Under the pieces are notes generated by a model that made no database searches, had not been told where the DNA came from, and was given only the letters and a program-made list of their open reading frames with translations. DNA of 11,857 bases from a bacterium (lineage in GTDB: Bacteria; Myxococcota_A; Bradymonadia; UBA7976; UBA1532): assembly GCA_030424955.1 (NCBI GenBank), contig JAUHVS010000118.1, positions 1 through 11,857 on the forward strand, given 5' to 3'. This document shows positions 1 through 6,611 of this stretch, in pieces; the first letter of the stretch is position 1, and the number at the start of each line of letters is the position of its first letter. The position numbers and the translations under genes were made by a program.

Positions 1-90
1 CGGGTCGGCTCACCGTGTTACGTCGCCCCCGAGCAGATCCTGGGCAAGCCGCTCGACGGCCGGGCCGACATCTACGCCCTGGGCATCACC
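1..90 (+). other. Fragment of a Hanks-type Ser/Thr protein kinase domain (subdomains VIII-IX)
   Basis: The first 30 codons read as the end of a kinase activation loop (GSPCYVAPEQ, with the APE motif), then the invariant-Asp helix F motif (DGRADIYALGIT, compare the usual D-x-R-x-D-I-Y-x-L-G). Nothing of this sort occurs in DnaE2 polymerases. The expected kinase continuation (LYEMLTG-like) is absent; at the codons for YALGIT (73-90) the frame passes into DnaE2, which has its own CYALGITAVDP at the homologous place. The switch is therefore seamless and in frame. It may be an assembly join at about 18-20 shared bases, or a real recombination event. Confidence 0.8.
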
Positions 91-2103
91 GCCGTCGATC
101 CCATCCGCTTCCACCTGCTCTTCGAGCGCTTCCTGTCGGAGGCCCGCGACGGCTACCCCGACATCGACCTCGACATCGCCCACACCCGGCGCGAAGAGGT
201 CATCCAGTGGGTCTACGGGCGCTACGGGCGGGCCCACGCCGCCATGGTGTGCGAGCACATCTGCTTCCGCGGCCGCAGCGCCGTGCGCGACGCCGCCCGG
301 GTGCTGGGGTTCTCGGCGGACGAGGGGGGCCGGCTGGCGGAGCAGGTGGGGCGCACCGCGCAGCTCGACGATCCTCAGATCGAGGCGGCCGGCTTCGATC
401 CCGCCGCGCCGCGGCTGGTGGCGCTGAAGACCGCGGTGGCGGGCCTGAAGGATCTGCCGCGGCACCGCTCCATCCACGTCGGCGGCTTCGTGCTGAGCAC
501 CCAGCCCGTCGGCGAGATCGTCCCGGTGGAGCCCGCCGCCATGGAGGGGCGCACCATCATCCAGTGGGACAAGGACGACCTCGAGGCGGCGGGCCTGCCC
601 AAGTTCGACCTGCTGGGCCTGGGCATGCTGAGCGCCCTGGCCGAGGGCCTCGCCCTGGTGCGCCAGCGACACCTGCCCTCGGCCTACCTCTACCAGCTCC
701 CGGAGGACCCTGGCGTCTACGACATGATCGCCCGCGCCGACACCGTGGGCGTGTTCCAGATCGAGAGCCGGGCCCAGATGAACTGCCTGCCGCGCACCCA
801 GCCGCGCACGCTCTATGAGCTGGCGATCCAGGTGGCGCTCATCCGGCCCGGGCCCCTGCAGGGCGACATGGTGCACCCCTACATCCAGCGCAAGCGGGGC
901 GAGGCTGCGATCGAGCTCTTCCACCCCGACGTCGAGCCGATCCTGGGGCGCACCCTGGGGGTGCCGCTGTTCCAGGAGCAGGGCATGCAGCTCGCGGTGG
1001 CCATCGCCGACTTCACGCCCACCGAGGCCGACGGCCTGCGCCGGGCCATGGGCAGCCAGCGTCACCGCCACAGCCTGGCGCCGCTGATGGCGAAGCTGCG
1101 GGCGGGTATGGCCGCGAAGGGCGTGAGCGCCGACTACACCGAGCGGATCATCAAACAAATCCAGGCATTTAGCACCTATGGCTTCCCGGAGAGTCACTCC
1201 ACCTCCTTCGCCCTGCTGGTGTACGCCTCGTGCTGGCTCAAGCACCGCTACCCGGCGGAGTTCCTGTGCGCGCTGCTCAACGCGCAGCCCCTGGGCTTCT
1301 ACTCGCCGGCGGCCCTCATCCACGACGCCCGGCGCCACGGGGTGACCGTGCGCCCGCCCTGCCTGGCGCGGAGCGACTGGCGCAGCACCATGGAGGGGGA
1401 CGCCGTGCGGCTGGGCCTGCGGCTGGTCGACGGGCTGGGGACCGCGGCCCAGCGCGCCCTGGAGGCGGCTCGCCAGGGGGGGCGCTTCAGCTCAGCCGAG
1501 GACGTGGTGCGCCGCGCCGATCTGCCCCGGCGGGCGCTGGTGACCCTGGCCGAGGCCGGCGCCTTCGACCACTTCATTCGCCCGCGGCGCCAGGCCGTGT
1601 GGGCGGTGCTGCGCCTCGCCAAGGCGAGCCAGGTGCCGCTGCCGCTCGGCCCCGCTGAGGAGCCCGCGGTCAGCCTGCCCAGCCAGCCCGCCATCGACCG
1701 CACCCGCGCGGACTACCGCACCATGGGCCTGAGCACAGGGCGCCACCCGGTCTGCTACCTGCGGCCGGCGCTGCTGCGGCGGGGGGCCATCCCGGCGGTG
1801 CGGCTGCTGGGTGAGCGGCATGGGGCGTGGATCACCGTCGCGGGGCAGGTCAACACGCGGCAGCGCCCCGAGTCGGCCAAGGGGTTCTTCTTCCTCACGC
1901 TGGAAGACGAGACCGGCTACATCAACGTGATCGTGCGCCCCACGGACTTCGAGGCCCACCGGCGGGTGCTCGTGCAGTCGCCGTTTTTGTGTGTCGAGGG
2001 GGTGCTCGGGATCGAGCAGGGGGTCGCCAACGTGCAGGGGCGCCGCTTCGAGGCGCTCGCCTTCGAGGCCTTGGCGAGCCCTCGCGCGCGGAGCTTCCGG
2101 TGA
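1..2103 (+). CDS. dnaE2: Error-prone DNA polymerase DnaE2 (C-terminal two-thirds), 5' partial, fused in frame to a kinase fragment
   Basis: DnaE2 (ImuC) is the alpha-type C-family polymerase that performs SOS-induced translesion synthesis, usually with ImuA and ImuB. The frame is open from base 1 to the TGA at 2101-2103. From about base 73 it follows DnaE2 closely: YALGITAVDP (73-102), LFERFLS, and PDIDLD (157-174), which carries the two palm aspartates at 160-162 and 166-168. The third catalytic Asp is in KFDLLGLGML (Asp codon 607-609). Further family signatures are DTVGVFQIESRAQM, RPGPLQGDMVHPY, FQEQGMQLA, YGFPESHSTSFALLVYAS and LLNAQPLGFYSP. An OB fold follows (about 1825-2090, with TLEDETGYINVIV). 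All three catalytic Asp are therefore present, but the PHP domain and N-terminal palm segment (about 350-400 residues) are missing and are replaced by kinase sequence. No imuA or imuB lies downstream. I am sure of the family; the integrity of the 5' end is doubtful. Confidence 0.93.
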   Translation, partial: RVGSPCYVAPEQILGKPLDGRADIYALGITAVDPIRFHLLFERFLSEARDGYPDIDLDIAHTRREEVIQWVYGRYGRAHAAMVCEHICFRGRSAVRDAARVLGFSADEGGRLAEQVGRTAQLDDPQIEAAGFDPAAPRLVALKTAVAGLKDLPRHRSIHVGGFVLSTQPVGEIVPVEPAAMEGRTIIQWDKDDLEAAGLPKFDLLGLGMLSALAEGLALVRQRHLPSAYLYQLPEDPGVYDMIARADTVGVFQIESRAQMNCLPRTQPRTLYELAIQVALIRPGPLQGDMVHPYIQRKRGEAAIELFHPDVEPILGRTLGVPLFQEQGMQLAVAIADFTPTEADGLRRAMGSQRHRHSLAPLMAKLRAGMAAKGVSADYTERIIKQIQAFSTYGFPESHSTSFALLVYASCWLKHRYPAEFLCALLNAQPLGFYSPAALIHDARRHGVTVRPPCLARSDWRSTMEGDAVRLGLRLVDGLGTAAQRALEAARQGGRFSSAEDVVRRADLPRRALVTLAEAGAFDHFIRPRRQAVWAVLRLAKASQVPLPLGPAEEPAVSLPSQPAIDRTRADYRTMGLSTGRHPVCYLRPALLRRGAIPAVRLLGERHGAWITVAGQVNTRQRPESAKGFFFLTLEDETGYINVIVRPTDFEAHRRVLVQSPFLCVEGVLGIEQGVANVQGRRFEALAFEALASPRARSFR

Positions 2104-2122
2104 GGGCGACCGGGCCGCGCGG

Positions 2123-3769
2123 TCAGGGCGCGGCGCCCAGCCGCCAGGTGGTCACCGTGGCGCCCTCGCCGGTGGTGTCGAGCAGCTCGAGCAGCTCCAT
2201 CTGGCCGTCCCCGTCCACATCGGCCACGGCGGCGCTGTGGGCGAAGCTGTCCACGCCGTCCCCCCGCCAGGCGACCGCGCCCTGAGCGTCGGTGATGACC
2301 AGGCGCGTGGGGGTGGGGCCGCCGGCGGTCCCGTTGCCCCGGCGCACAGCCACCCGCTCGGCGCCCTCGCAGCCATCCAGATCGTAGGGCAAGCCCCCGC
2401 CACCCCCCGGCGCCCAGCTCACGTCAAACCGGGCGTTGCGCTCGGCCGGCAGGGTGAAGACCTCGCGCCCGTCATGGGTCGACAAGAAGCGCACGGCCGT
2501 GTTGTCCCCCCGCTCGCTCGAGCCCCCGAGCACCCACACCTCGGGGTAGCCATCGGCGTCCACGTCGGGCCCGAGCCCCCAGCTCAGGTAGCGGAACGGC
2601 CCGATCTCGCCGCGCGGCCGAAGCGTCGCGCCGGGCGCCAGCACCTTAAGCACCCGCAGCCCGCCGCGGTCCTCCTCGGTCCACAGCCGCAAGCCCTCAG
2701 GGGCCTGGAAGAACTCAAACCGCTGCTGGTTGCCGGCCACGACCTGCGGATCCTCCTCGCCCGCCGTCAGCGCCACCGGGTCTCGGTAGGTCAAGCGCAG
2801 GCCGCGCTCGATCAGCACCCCGATCACCTCGGGCCCCATGCCCCGCAGATCGACCGGGCCTGCCGCGGCCCCCTCGGCCGCCGGGACGGGTGGGGCCACG
2901 CCCAGCCGGATCCCTTCACCCACCTGCAGGGCAGGCTCCAGCGTCTGCGCATCCAGCACGGCGACCCCGCCGGCGCTCGTGCGCACGATGTCGATGGCGC
3001 CGTCACTGTTCACGTCCCAGCCGGGCGCCACCCAGCAGGCCTCCCAGGCCCCCAGCGCCGCCTCGGCGCTGAGGCCGTAGACGGCACACCCCCCCTGCGT
3101 GTCGTTGAGCAACACCCGCCAGCCACCGCCGGTGTTCATCAACTGCAGCTGCGACACCCCCTGAGGTAGCTCGATGAAGCGCAGGCTGGCGCCTGCGGCC
3201 GAGATCACCCGCAGGCCCACGGGGCCATCGGCGCGGGTCTCGAGCGCGACAAAGCCCGTGGCGCCGTCGGCTCCAAGCTCGATCGGCGCCTGCAGCCCGT
3301 CGGGGGCGGGCCAGACCGCGGGCATCAGCACCGCGTCCCTCGCCCCCGGCAACGCCAGGGTCCCCGCGGGCTCGAGGGTCTCGCCGTCGAGCAGCTCAAA
3401 GCGCACCCCCTCGGCGTTGACCACCTTGACGGCCACGTCTGGCTGCCCATCGCCATCCACATCCAGATCCGCCCGCATCGCCACCGCGCCGGGGATCGCC
3501 GCGCCGGTGGCGCCCGCGACGGGCACCGCGCCCTCCGACAGGCAGACCTCGACGCTCGCGTCGCGCTCAACGATGAACCGATCAGCGCGCATGACCTGGC
3601 CGTCGAGCCCGGAGTCCCAGATCGTGCTGGGCCCCCCATCGATCAGCCCCCGGTCGAGGTCGACGACGCCCCGATCAACGACGGCCTCGCCCCCGCCGCC
3701 CTCGTCACACGCCGCCAGCATGGCGAGCCCGACGCACACCAGGCCGCGCGCACTTTTCGACCATCTCAT
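2123..3769 (-). CDS. Secreted lipoprotein with FG-GAP/VCBS-like calcium-binding loops
   Basis: A 548-residue protein. I start it at the ATG at 3767-3769 rather than the GTG at 3793, because the ATG directly precedes a lipoprotein signal: MRWSKSAR, a hydrophobic run, then the lipobox LAAC with Cys21. It also has a purine-rich ribosome site (AAGGGGGGAAA) upstream. Residues 22-60 form a low-complexity Asp/Gly-rich linker (VVDRGVVDLDRGLIDGG), a common look for myxobacterial surface lipoproteins. The body carries D-x-D-x-D-G-type loops at about 101-111 (DLDVDGDGQPD), 252-260 (DVNSDGAID), 402-410 (DVDADGYPE) and 517-525 (DVDGDGQME). Such loops bind Ca2+ in integrin-alpha-like FG-GAP/VCBS propeller repeats. 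Asp at +2 after the lipid Cys would retain an E. coli lipoprotein in the inner membrane; the rule may not hold here. It is convergent with dnaE2, with 19 bp between stop codons. The family call is firm; the ligand and role are unknown. Confidence 0.82.
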   Translation of the reverse strand: MRWSKSARGLVCVGLAMLAACDEGGGGEAVVDRGVVDLDRGLIDGGPSTIWDSGLDGQVMRADRFIVERDASVEVCLSEGAVPVAGATGAAIPGAVAMRADLDVDGDGQPDVAVKVVNAEGVRFELLDGETLEPAGTLALPGARDAVLMPAVWPAPDGLQAPIELGADGATGFVALETRADGPVGLRVISAAGASLRFIELPQGVSQLQLMNTGGGWRVLLNDTQGGCAVYGLSAEAALGAWEACWVAPGWDVNSDGAIDIVRTSAGGVAVLDAQTLEPALQVGEGIRLGVAPPVPAAEGAAAGPVDLRGMGPEVIGVLIERGLRLTYRDPVALTAGEEDPQVVAGNQQRFEFFQAPEGLRLWTEEDRGGLRVLKVLAPGATLRPRGEIGPFRYLSWGLGPDVDADGYPEVWVLGGSSERGDNTAVRFLSTHDGREVFTLPAERNARFDVSWAPGGGGGLPYDLDGCEGAERVAVRRGNGTAGGPTPTRLVITDAQGAVAWRGDGVDSFAHSAAVADVDGDGQMELLELLDTTGEGATVTTWRLGAAP

Positions 3770-3809
3770 GCGGATTTCCCCCTTTGGCCCCACAAAACTG
3801 CCGTGATCT

Positions 3810-3815
3810 TGTCAA
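3810..3815 (-). promoter_or_regulatory. Possible -35 box of the lipoprotein gene
   Basis: On the minus strand a perfect TTGACA lies about 40 bp upstream of the lipoprotein ATG. The hexamer 17 nt further on (TGGGGC) is a poor -10, so only half of a sigma-70 promoter can be seen. It lies in the short divergent region shared with infC. Confidence 0.3.
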
Positions 3816-3830
3816 ACCACCGCCCCACAG

Positions 3831-3858
3831 GGCAACGGCCGGTTGACAGGCCGTTGCC
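3831..3858. repeat. Perfect 10-bp inverted repeat, 8-bp spacer (candidate operator)
   Basis: GGCAACGGCC (3831-3840) is exactly inverted as GGCCGTTGCC (3849-3858). The 8-base spacer GGTTGACA contains the consensus TTGACA of the putative infC promoter. A dyad of this size centred on a -35 box between divergent genes fits a dimeric regulator site. It could also be a DNA or RNA hairpin. No regulator is identified. Confidence 0.6.
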
Positions 3859-3871
3859 ACACAGCTAAGAC
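3843..3871 (+). promoter_or_regulatory. Putative sigma-70 promoter of infC
   Basis: TTGACA (3843-3848) matches the -35 consensus. A 17-nt spacer leads to TAAGAC (3866-3871), a 3-of-6 match to TATAAT. Transcription would begin near 3878 and give a leader of about 30 nt before the TTG start proposed for infC. The promoter overlaps the upstream extension of the infC frame, which argues against a start at the TTG at 3843. Confidence 0.5.
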
Positions 3872-3889
3872 GCAACCCGGAATCCACCT

Positions 3890-3895
3890 GAGGGA
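3890..3895 (+). promoter_or_regulatory. Ribosome binding site used to place the infC start
   Basis: GAGGGA (3890-3895) is the only good Shine-Dalgarno match before the conserved IF3 N-terminus. Its distance to the TTG at 3909 is about 13 nt, longer than ideal. A non-standard start closer to it, such as ACG at 3897, cannot be excluded, since infC is known for rare start codons (AUU in E. coli). Confidence 0.45.
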
Positions 3896-3908
3896 AACGC
3901 CGAACAAC

Positions 3909-4634
3909 TTGGAAGAGCGCAGAAGGATCAACCACCAGATTCGCATCTCGCAGATCATGGTGATCGACGAAGACGGTGAGCGCCTGGGCGTCATGAGCCC
4001 GGATGAAGCTCGCCGCCTCGCATTCGAAAAGGGCCTGGATCTGGTGGAGGTCGCCCCCGGCGCTCGGCCACCCGTCTGCCGTATCATGGACTACGGGCGG
4101 TTCCGCTATGAGCAGCGGAAGCGCACGAAGAAGCAGAAGCAGATCCAGACCAAGATCATCAAGCTGCGGCCGAAGACCGATCCGCACGACCTTGAGACCA
4201 AGCTCAGCCACGCGCGTCGGTTCCTCGACGGCGGGGACCGGGTGCGGTTCGTGGTGCGCATGCGTGGTCGTGAGCGCGCCGTGACCGAGCGGTGGATCCA
4301 GCAGCTCCGCGAGCTGACCGCGAAGCTCGACGACGTCGGCGTCGTGTCCGGCCGCCCGCTGCTTGAGGGTGGCGGCGTGACCGTGACCGTCGAGCCCAAG
4401 GCCAAGCCCAAGGAAGAGACCAAGGAGGCCGCCACGCCGCGGCCCCCGCGGCCGGCAGCCAAGGCAGACGGCGAGACGCCGTCGACCGAGGCGGATTCGT
4501 CGGCGCCCGAGGCCGCTGATGAGGCGTCCGAGGCCGCTGATGAGTCGCCCGCTGCGGAGGCCGCCGCTGACGCCGCGCCCGCAGCGCCTGCCGAAGAGGC
4601 GTCCGCTACGCCCGACGAGGACAGCAAGTCCTGA
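3909..4634 (+). CDS. infC: Translation initiation factor IF-3 with long C-terminal Ala/Glu-rich tail
   Basis: IF3 binds the 30S subunit, proofreads the start codon/initiator tRNA pairing and prevents premature 50S joining. With the TTG start the protein is 241 residues, against about 180 in E. coli. The N-domain begins at RRINHQIR and holds the signature GLDLVEVAP...PPVCRIMDYGRFRYE (about 42-68). A Lys/Arg-rich linker (69-82) leads to the C-domain (IIKLRPKTDPHD..., VRFVVRMRGRERA, about 83-163). Residues 165-241 are a Pro/Ala/Glu/Asp tail absent from most IF3s; Myxococcus xanthus DsgA is a known IF3 with a C-terminal extension. No ATG or GTG precedes the conserved start; TTG at 3909 is preferred over TTG at 3843, which overlaps the putative promoter. 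The usual rpmI and rplT do not follow within the window, nor does thrS precede it, so this is a detached or second infC copy. Confidence 0.92.
   Translation: MEERRRINHQIRISQIMVIDEDGERLGVMSPDEARRLAFEKGLDLVEVAPGARPPVCRIMDYGRFRYEQRKRTKKQKQIQTKIIKLRPKTDPHDLETKLSHARRFLDGGDRVRFVVRMRGRERAVTERWIQQLRELTAKLDDVGVVSGRPLLEGGGVTVTVEPKAKPKEETKEAATPRPPRPAAKADGETPSTEADSSAPEAADEASEAADESPAAEAAADAAPAAPAEEASATPDEDSKS
4507..4544 (+). repeat. 17-bp direct repeat inside the infC tail
   Basis: CCGAGGCCGCTGATGAG occurs at 4507-4523 and exactly again at 4528-4544. The period is 21 bp, so seven codons (EAADEAS, EAADESP) are duplicated in frame. This suggests that the acidic tail grows by slippage or short tandem duplication. 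Confidence 0.85.
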
Positions 4635-4640
4635 GCGCGA

Positions 4641-4667
4641 CGGGTGACCGTACGCTGCGGTCACCCG
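4641..4667 (+). terminator. Hairpin after infC, likely terminator
   Basis: CGGGTGACCG (4641-4650) and CGGTCACCCG (4658-4667) form a perfect 10-bp stem with a 7-nt loop, starting 6 nt after the infC stop. No T-tract follows (only TCTCTGCCGTCT), so release by the hairpin alone is uncertain. It would still end the infC transcript or protect its 3' end, and it supports infC being monocistronic. Confidence 0.65.
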
Positions 4668-5055
4668 GTCTCTGCCGTCTGGCACGGGCCCTTGCGCCCC
4701 CTCTCCCCGAATCGCCCCGCTGAACGCCGCCTCATCGTGAGGCACGTGCTCACGCCGCAGGCATAGATCTCTGTACTGACGCCTGGGCTGTGGACGACGG
4801 TGACCACTCGACCGTACTGACCTGCTCTGGATGCCGAGTGAGGCGCGGGCGACGTGCTGGGTAAGGCCCGCTCCGGTACGGGCACATCGCTAAACTCTAC
4901 CCGTTTACCCGTCGCTCCCTGCGGCCTCCTTGCATGGTAGAGGCGCGCTCCTTGCCGCTGACTCGGGGCGTCCAACTGGCGCTGGGCCAAAGGCCACGCT
5001 GCTTGAGCGCTGGGCCAGAGGGCCCACGGTGCCCGCTGCTTGGGCGCTGGCCCCG
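4668..5055. other. Gene-free region between convergent genes, rich in small stem-loops
   Basis: No coding frame here looks like protein, and I recognise no tRNA or named RNA. The open minus frame at 4661-4990 has no family resemblance and no credible ribosome site. Visible structure: GCCTCA/TGAGGC (4729-4743), CACTCG/CGAGTG (4805-4840), GCCCG/CGGGC (4866-4883) and TGGGCC/GGCCCA (5011-5026). GTACTGAC occurs twice, at 4773 and 4814. The stretch is visibly less GC-rich than its neighbours. It may hold 3' ends of both convergent transcripts, or an unannotated RNA. Confidence 0.5.
5011..5026 (-). terminator. Possible stem-loop terminator of the histidine kinase transcript
   Basis: TGGGCC (5011-5016) and GGCCCA (5021-5026) make a 6-bp stem with a 4-nt loop about 30 nt past the minus-strand kinase stop. 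There is no T-run, so this is a weak call. Confidence 0.3.
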
Positions 5056-5796
5056 TCAGGCCTGCCGAGGCAGCACGATCACGGCGCGCGCGCCGCCGGC
5101 TGCCCGGTTCTCCAACACCAGCCGGCCCCCAGCGGCCCGCGCGATCTCGCCCGCCAGGGCCAGCCCAACGCCCATCCCCGCCGATCCCTTGGTGCTGTGC
5201 CCAGGCCTCGACGCCGCCGCCACCGCGGCGAAGCCTGGCCCATCGTCGTCTACGATGATCCCCACCTCGTCCGCGCCCTCACGCGCCCACCGCGCCACCC
5301 GCAGATAGACGGCGCCTTGTGGGCGCTCGCCCAGCGCATCAGCCGCGTTGAGCACCAGGCACGCGACGGCCTGCTCCAGCAACAGCGGGTCCACCAGCGC
5401 CCGCGCCGCCTCGTCGCGATCACCCCGGTGCAGCCGCCGCACCTGCAGCTCAGCCAGTGCCGGCCGGACCAGCCCCATGACCGCATCTGCGATGGCGTCC
5501 AGCGCGACCACGCTGGGCACCCCCGCGTCCCCCTGCGCGAAGTGTCGGAAACGCTGAATCAGGGTCCCGAGCCGCCGGACACGGAGCACGGTGCTGTCCA
5601 ACTGGGCGGCGGCCGCCTCGCCCGAGGTGCTCCCTGATCGCAGGGCCTCTGCCAGCAGCTCAAGGGACAGCCCGATCGTGGTGAGGGGGCTGCTGAGCTC
5701 ATGCGCGAGCCCGAGACCAGTCAGGCCCAGCAGGAGCAGGCGCTCTTGCGCCTGAGTGTCTGCCGCCCGCTCGCCGGGCTCGTCCTCCGTGCGCAT
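5056..5796 (-). CDS. Soluble histidine kinase, HisKA-like plus HATPase_c, no sensor domain
   Basis: A 246-residue cytoplasmic protein with a two-component kinase core. The H box is AHELSSPLTT with phospho-acceptor His32. The N box is LEQAVACLVLNAADAL (Asn150), the G1 box DDDGPGF (184-189), and the G2-type loop STKGSAGMGVGLALA (201-215). It ends in GGARAVIVLP. There is no transmembrane segment, PAS, GAF or HAMP domain, since the H box begins within 35 residues of the start. Its signal must come from a partner or a cytosolic cue. The ATG (5794-5796) overlaps the TGA of the upstream crotonase gene in TGATG, so the two are probably translationally coupled. The frame stays open upstream to 5997, but that part is antiframe to the crotonase and does not look like protein. 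No response regulator is nearby. Confidence 0.88.
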   Translation of the reverse strand: MRTEDEPGERAADTQAQERLLLLGLTGLGLAHELSSPLTTIGLSLELLAEALRSGSTSGEAAAAQLDSTVLRVRRLGTLIQRFRHFAQGDAGVPSVVALDAIADAVMGLVRPALAELQVRRLHRGDRDEAARALVDPLLLEQAVACLVLNAADALGERPQGAVYLRVARWAREGADEVGIIVDDDGPGFAAVAAASRPGHSTKGSAGMGVGLALAGEIARAAGGRLVLENRAAGGARAVIVLPRQA

Positions 5797-6605
5797 CAAG
5801 CCCCCACAAATCGCCCGGGGCGACCGGCCAGGAGCGCGTCGACCGCCTCGACGTGGTCCGCCGTCCGCTGGGTGATCCCCTGGAAGGTCGCCGCCAGCTC
5901 GAGCGCTTGCTCCAGCCCGGCGTCCCAGCTGCGATACGCGGCCCGCTTGGCGAGCTGCAGCGCCACGGGCGGCAGGGCAGCCAACCGCCGGGCCCACGCC
6001 TGCGCCTCATCCTGCAGCGCGTCGTGGGGGATCACACGGTTGACCAGCCCCATGCTGAGCGCTTGCCCCGCGTCGATCACTTCGGCGGTCATGATCAGCT
6101 CAAGCGCCCGGGGGAACCCCACCACCCGCGAGAGCACGTAGGCCCCACCATCACCCGGCACCAGGCCGACCTTGACGAACGTTGAGCCGAAGCGGGCCCG
6201 GTCGCTGGCCAGCCGCACATCGCACATACACGCCAGATCAAGCCCCGCGCCGATGGCCGGGCCATTGACCGCCGCGATCAACGGCTTGTCGAAGCGCTCC
6301 AGGCGCCGGGGGATCCCCTGGATCAGCTCGATGTATCGCGTCCGCAAGGTGGCGGCGTCTCCCGCAAACATGCCGGCCCTGGCCCGCATGCGCTTCAGAT
6401 CCCCCCCCGCACAGAAGGCCTTGCCGGCCCCTGTCAACACCACGCAGCGCACGCTGGCGTCGCCCGCCAGGGTGTCGAGCACCGACAGGAACCGCGCGAT
6501 CATCGGCTCGCTGTAGGCGTTTCGGGCCTCAGGTCGGTTCAACGTGATCGTCGCGATCCCGTCCGCTGCCTGAAGCTGCACCAGATCCATCTCGGTCTCA
6601 CTCAT
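5796..6605 (-). CDS. Enoyl-CoA hydratase/isomerase (crotonase) family protein, atypical active site
   Basis: A 269-residue crotonase-fold acyl-CoA enzyme. It shows ITLNRPEARNAYS (20-32), the first oxyanion-hole segment AFCAGGDL (63-70), the second NGPAIGAGLDLACMCD (114-129), and FGSTFVKVGLVPGDGGA (139-155). In true hydratases such as rat mitochondrial ECH the catalytic pair are Glu144 and Glu164. By motif alignment the first is Asp123 here and the second is replaced by a hydrophobic residue (about Phe143), while an extra Asp152 sits in PGDGG. Water addition across an enoyl-CoA is therefore doubtful; an isomerase, hydrolase or other crotonase reaction is as likely. The ATG at 6605 has a good ribosome site, AAGGGT six nt upstream. 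The stop overlaps the histidine kinase start, implying an operon. The fold is sure; the reaction is open. Confidence 0.9.
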   Translation of the reverse strand: MSETEMDLVQLQAADGIATITLNRPEARNAYSEPMIARFLSVLDTLAGDASVRCVVLTGAGKAFCAGGDLKRMRARAGMFAGDAATLRTRYIELIQGIPRRLERFDKPLIAAVNGPAIGAGLDLACMCDVRLASDRARFGSTFVKVGLVPGDGGAYVLSRVVGFPRALELIMTAEVIDAGQALSMGLVNRVIPHDALQDEAQAWARRLAALPPVALQLAKRAAYRSWDAGLEQALELAATFQGITQRTADHVEAVDALLAGRPGRFVGA

Positions 6606-6611
6606 ACTCGG

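Noticed and set aside
10..1338. 442-codon open frame on the minus strand opposite dnaE2
   Set aside because: His/Gly/Arg/Ala-rich translation typical of antisense frames in GC-rich DNA; the plus strand carries unmistakable DnaE2 motifs.
2104..2122. Terminator between dnaE2 and the lipoprotein gene
   Set aside because: Only a 5-bp GACCG/CGGTC match around the stops and no T-run; too weak to call.
1991..3169. 392-codon plus-strand frame opposite the lipoprotein gene
   Set aside because: Low-complexity Pro/His/Gly/Arg composition without motifs; the minus strand has a lipobox and calcium-loop repeats.
3843..3908. Earlier TTG start of infC at 3843
   Set aside because: It is itself the TTG of a consensus TTGACA -35 box, lacks a Shine-Dalgarno site, and the added 22 residues are not IF3-like.
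4661..4990. 109-codon minus-strand frame in the infC/histidine kinase gap
   Set aside because: No family resemblance and no convincing ribosome site; it also covers the infC hairpin's right arm.
5797..5997. N-terminal extension of the histidine kinase frame
   Set aside because: It lies within the crotonase gene in another frame and reads as Gly/Arg/Pro-rich nonsense; the ATG overlapping the crotonase stop is the natural start.
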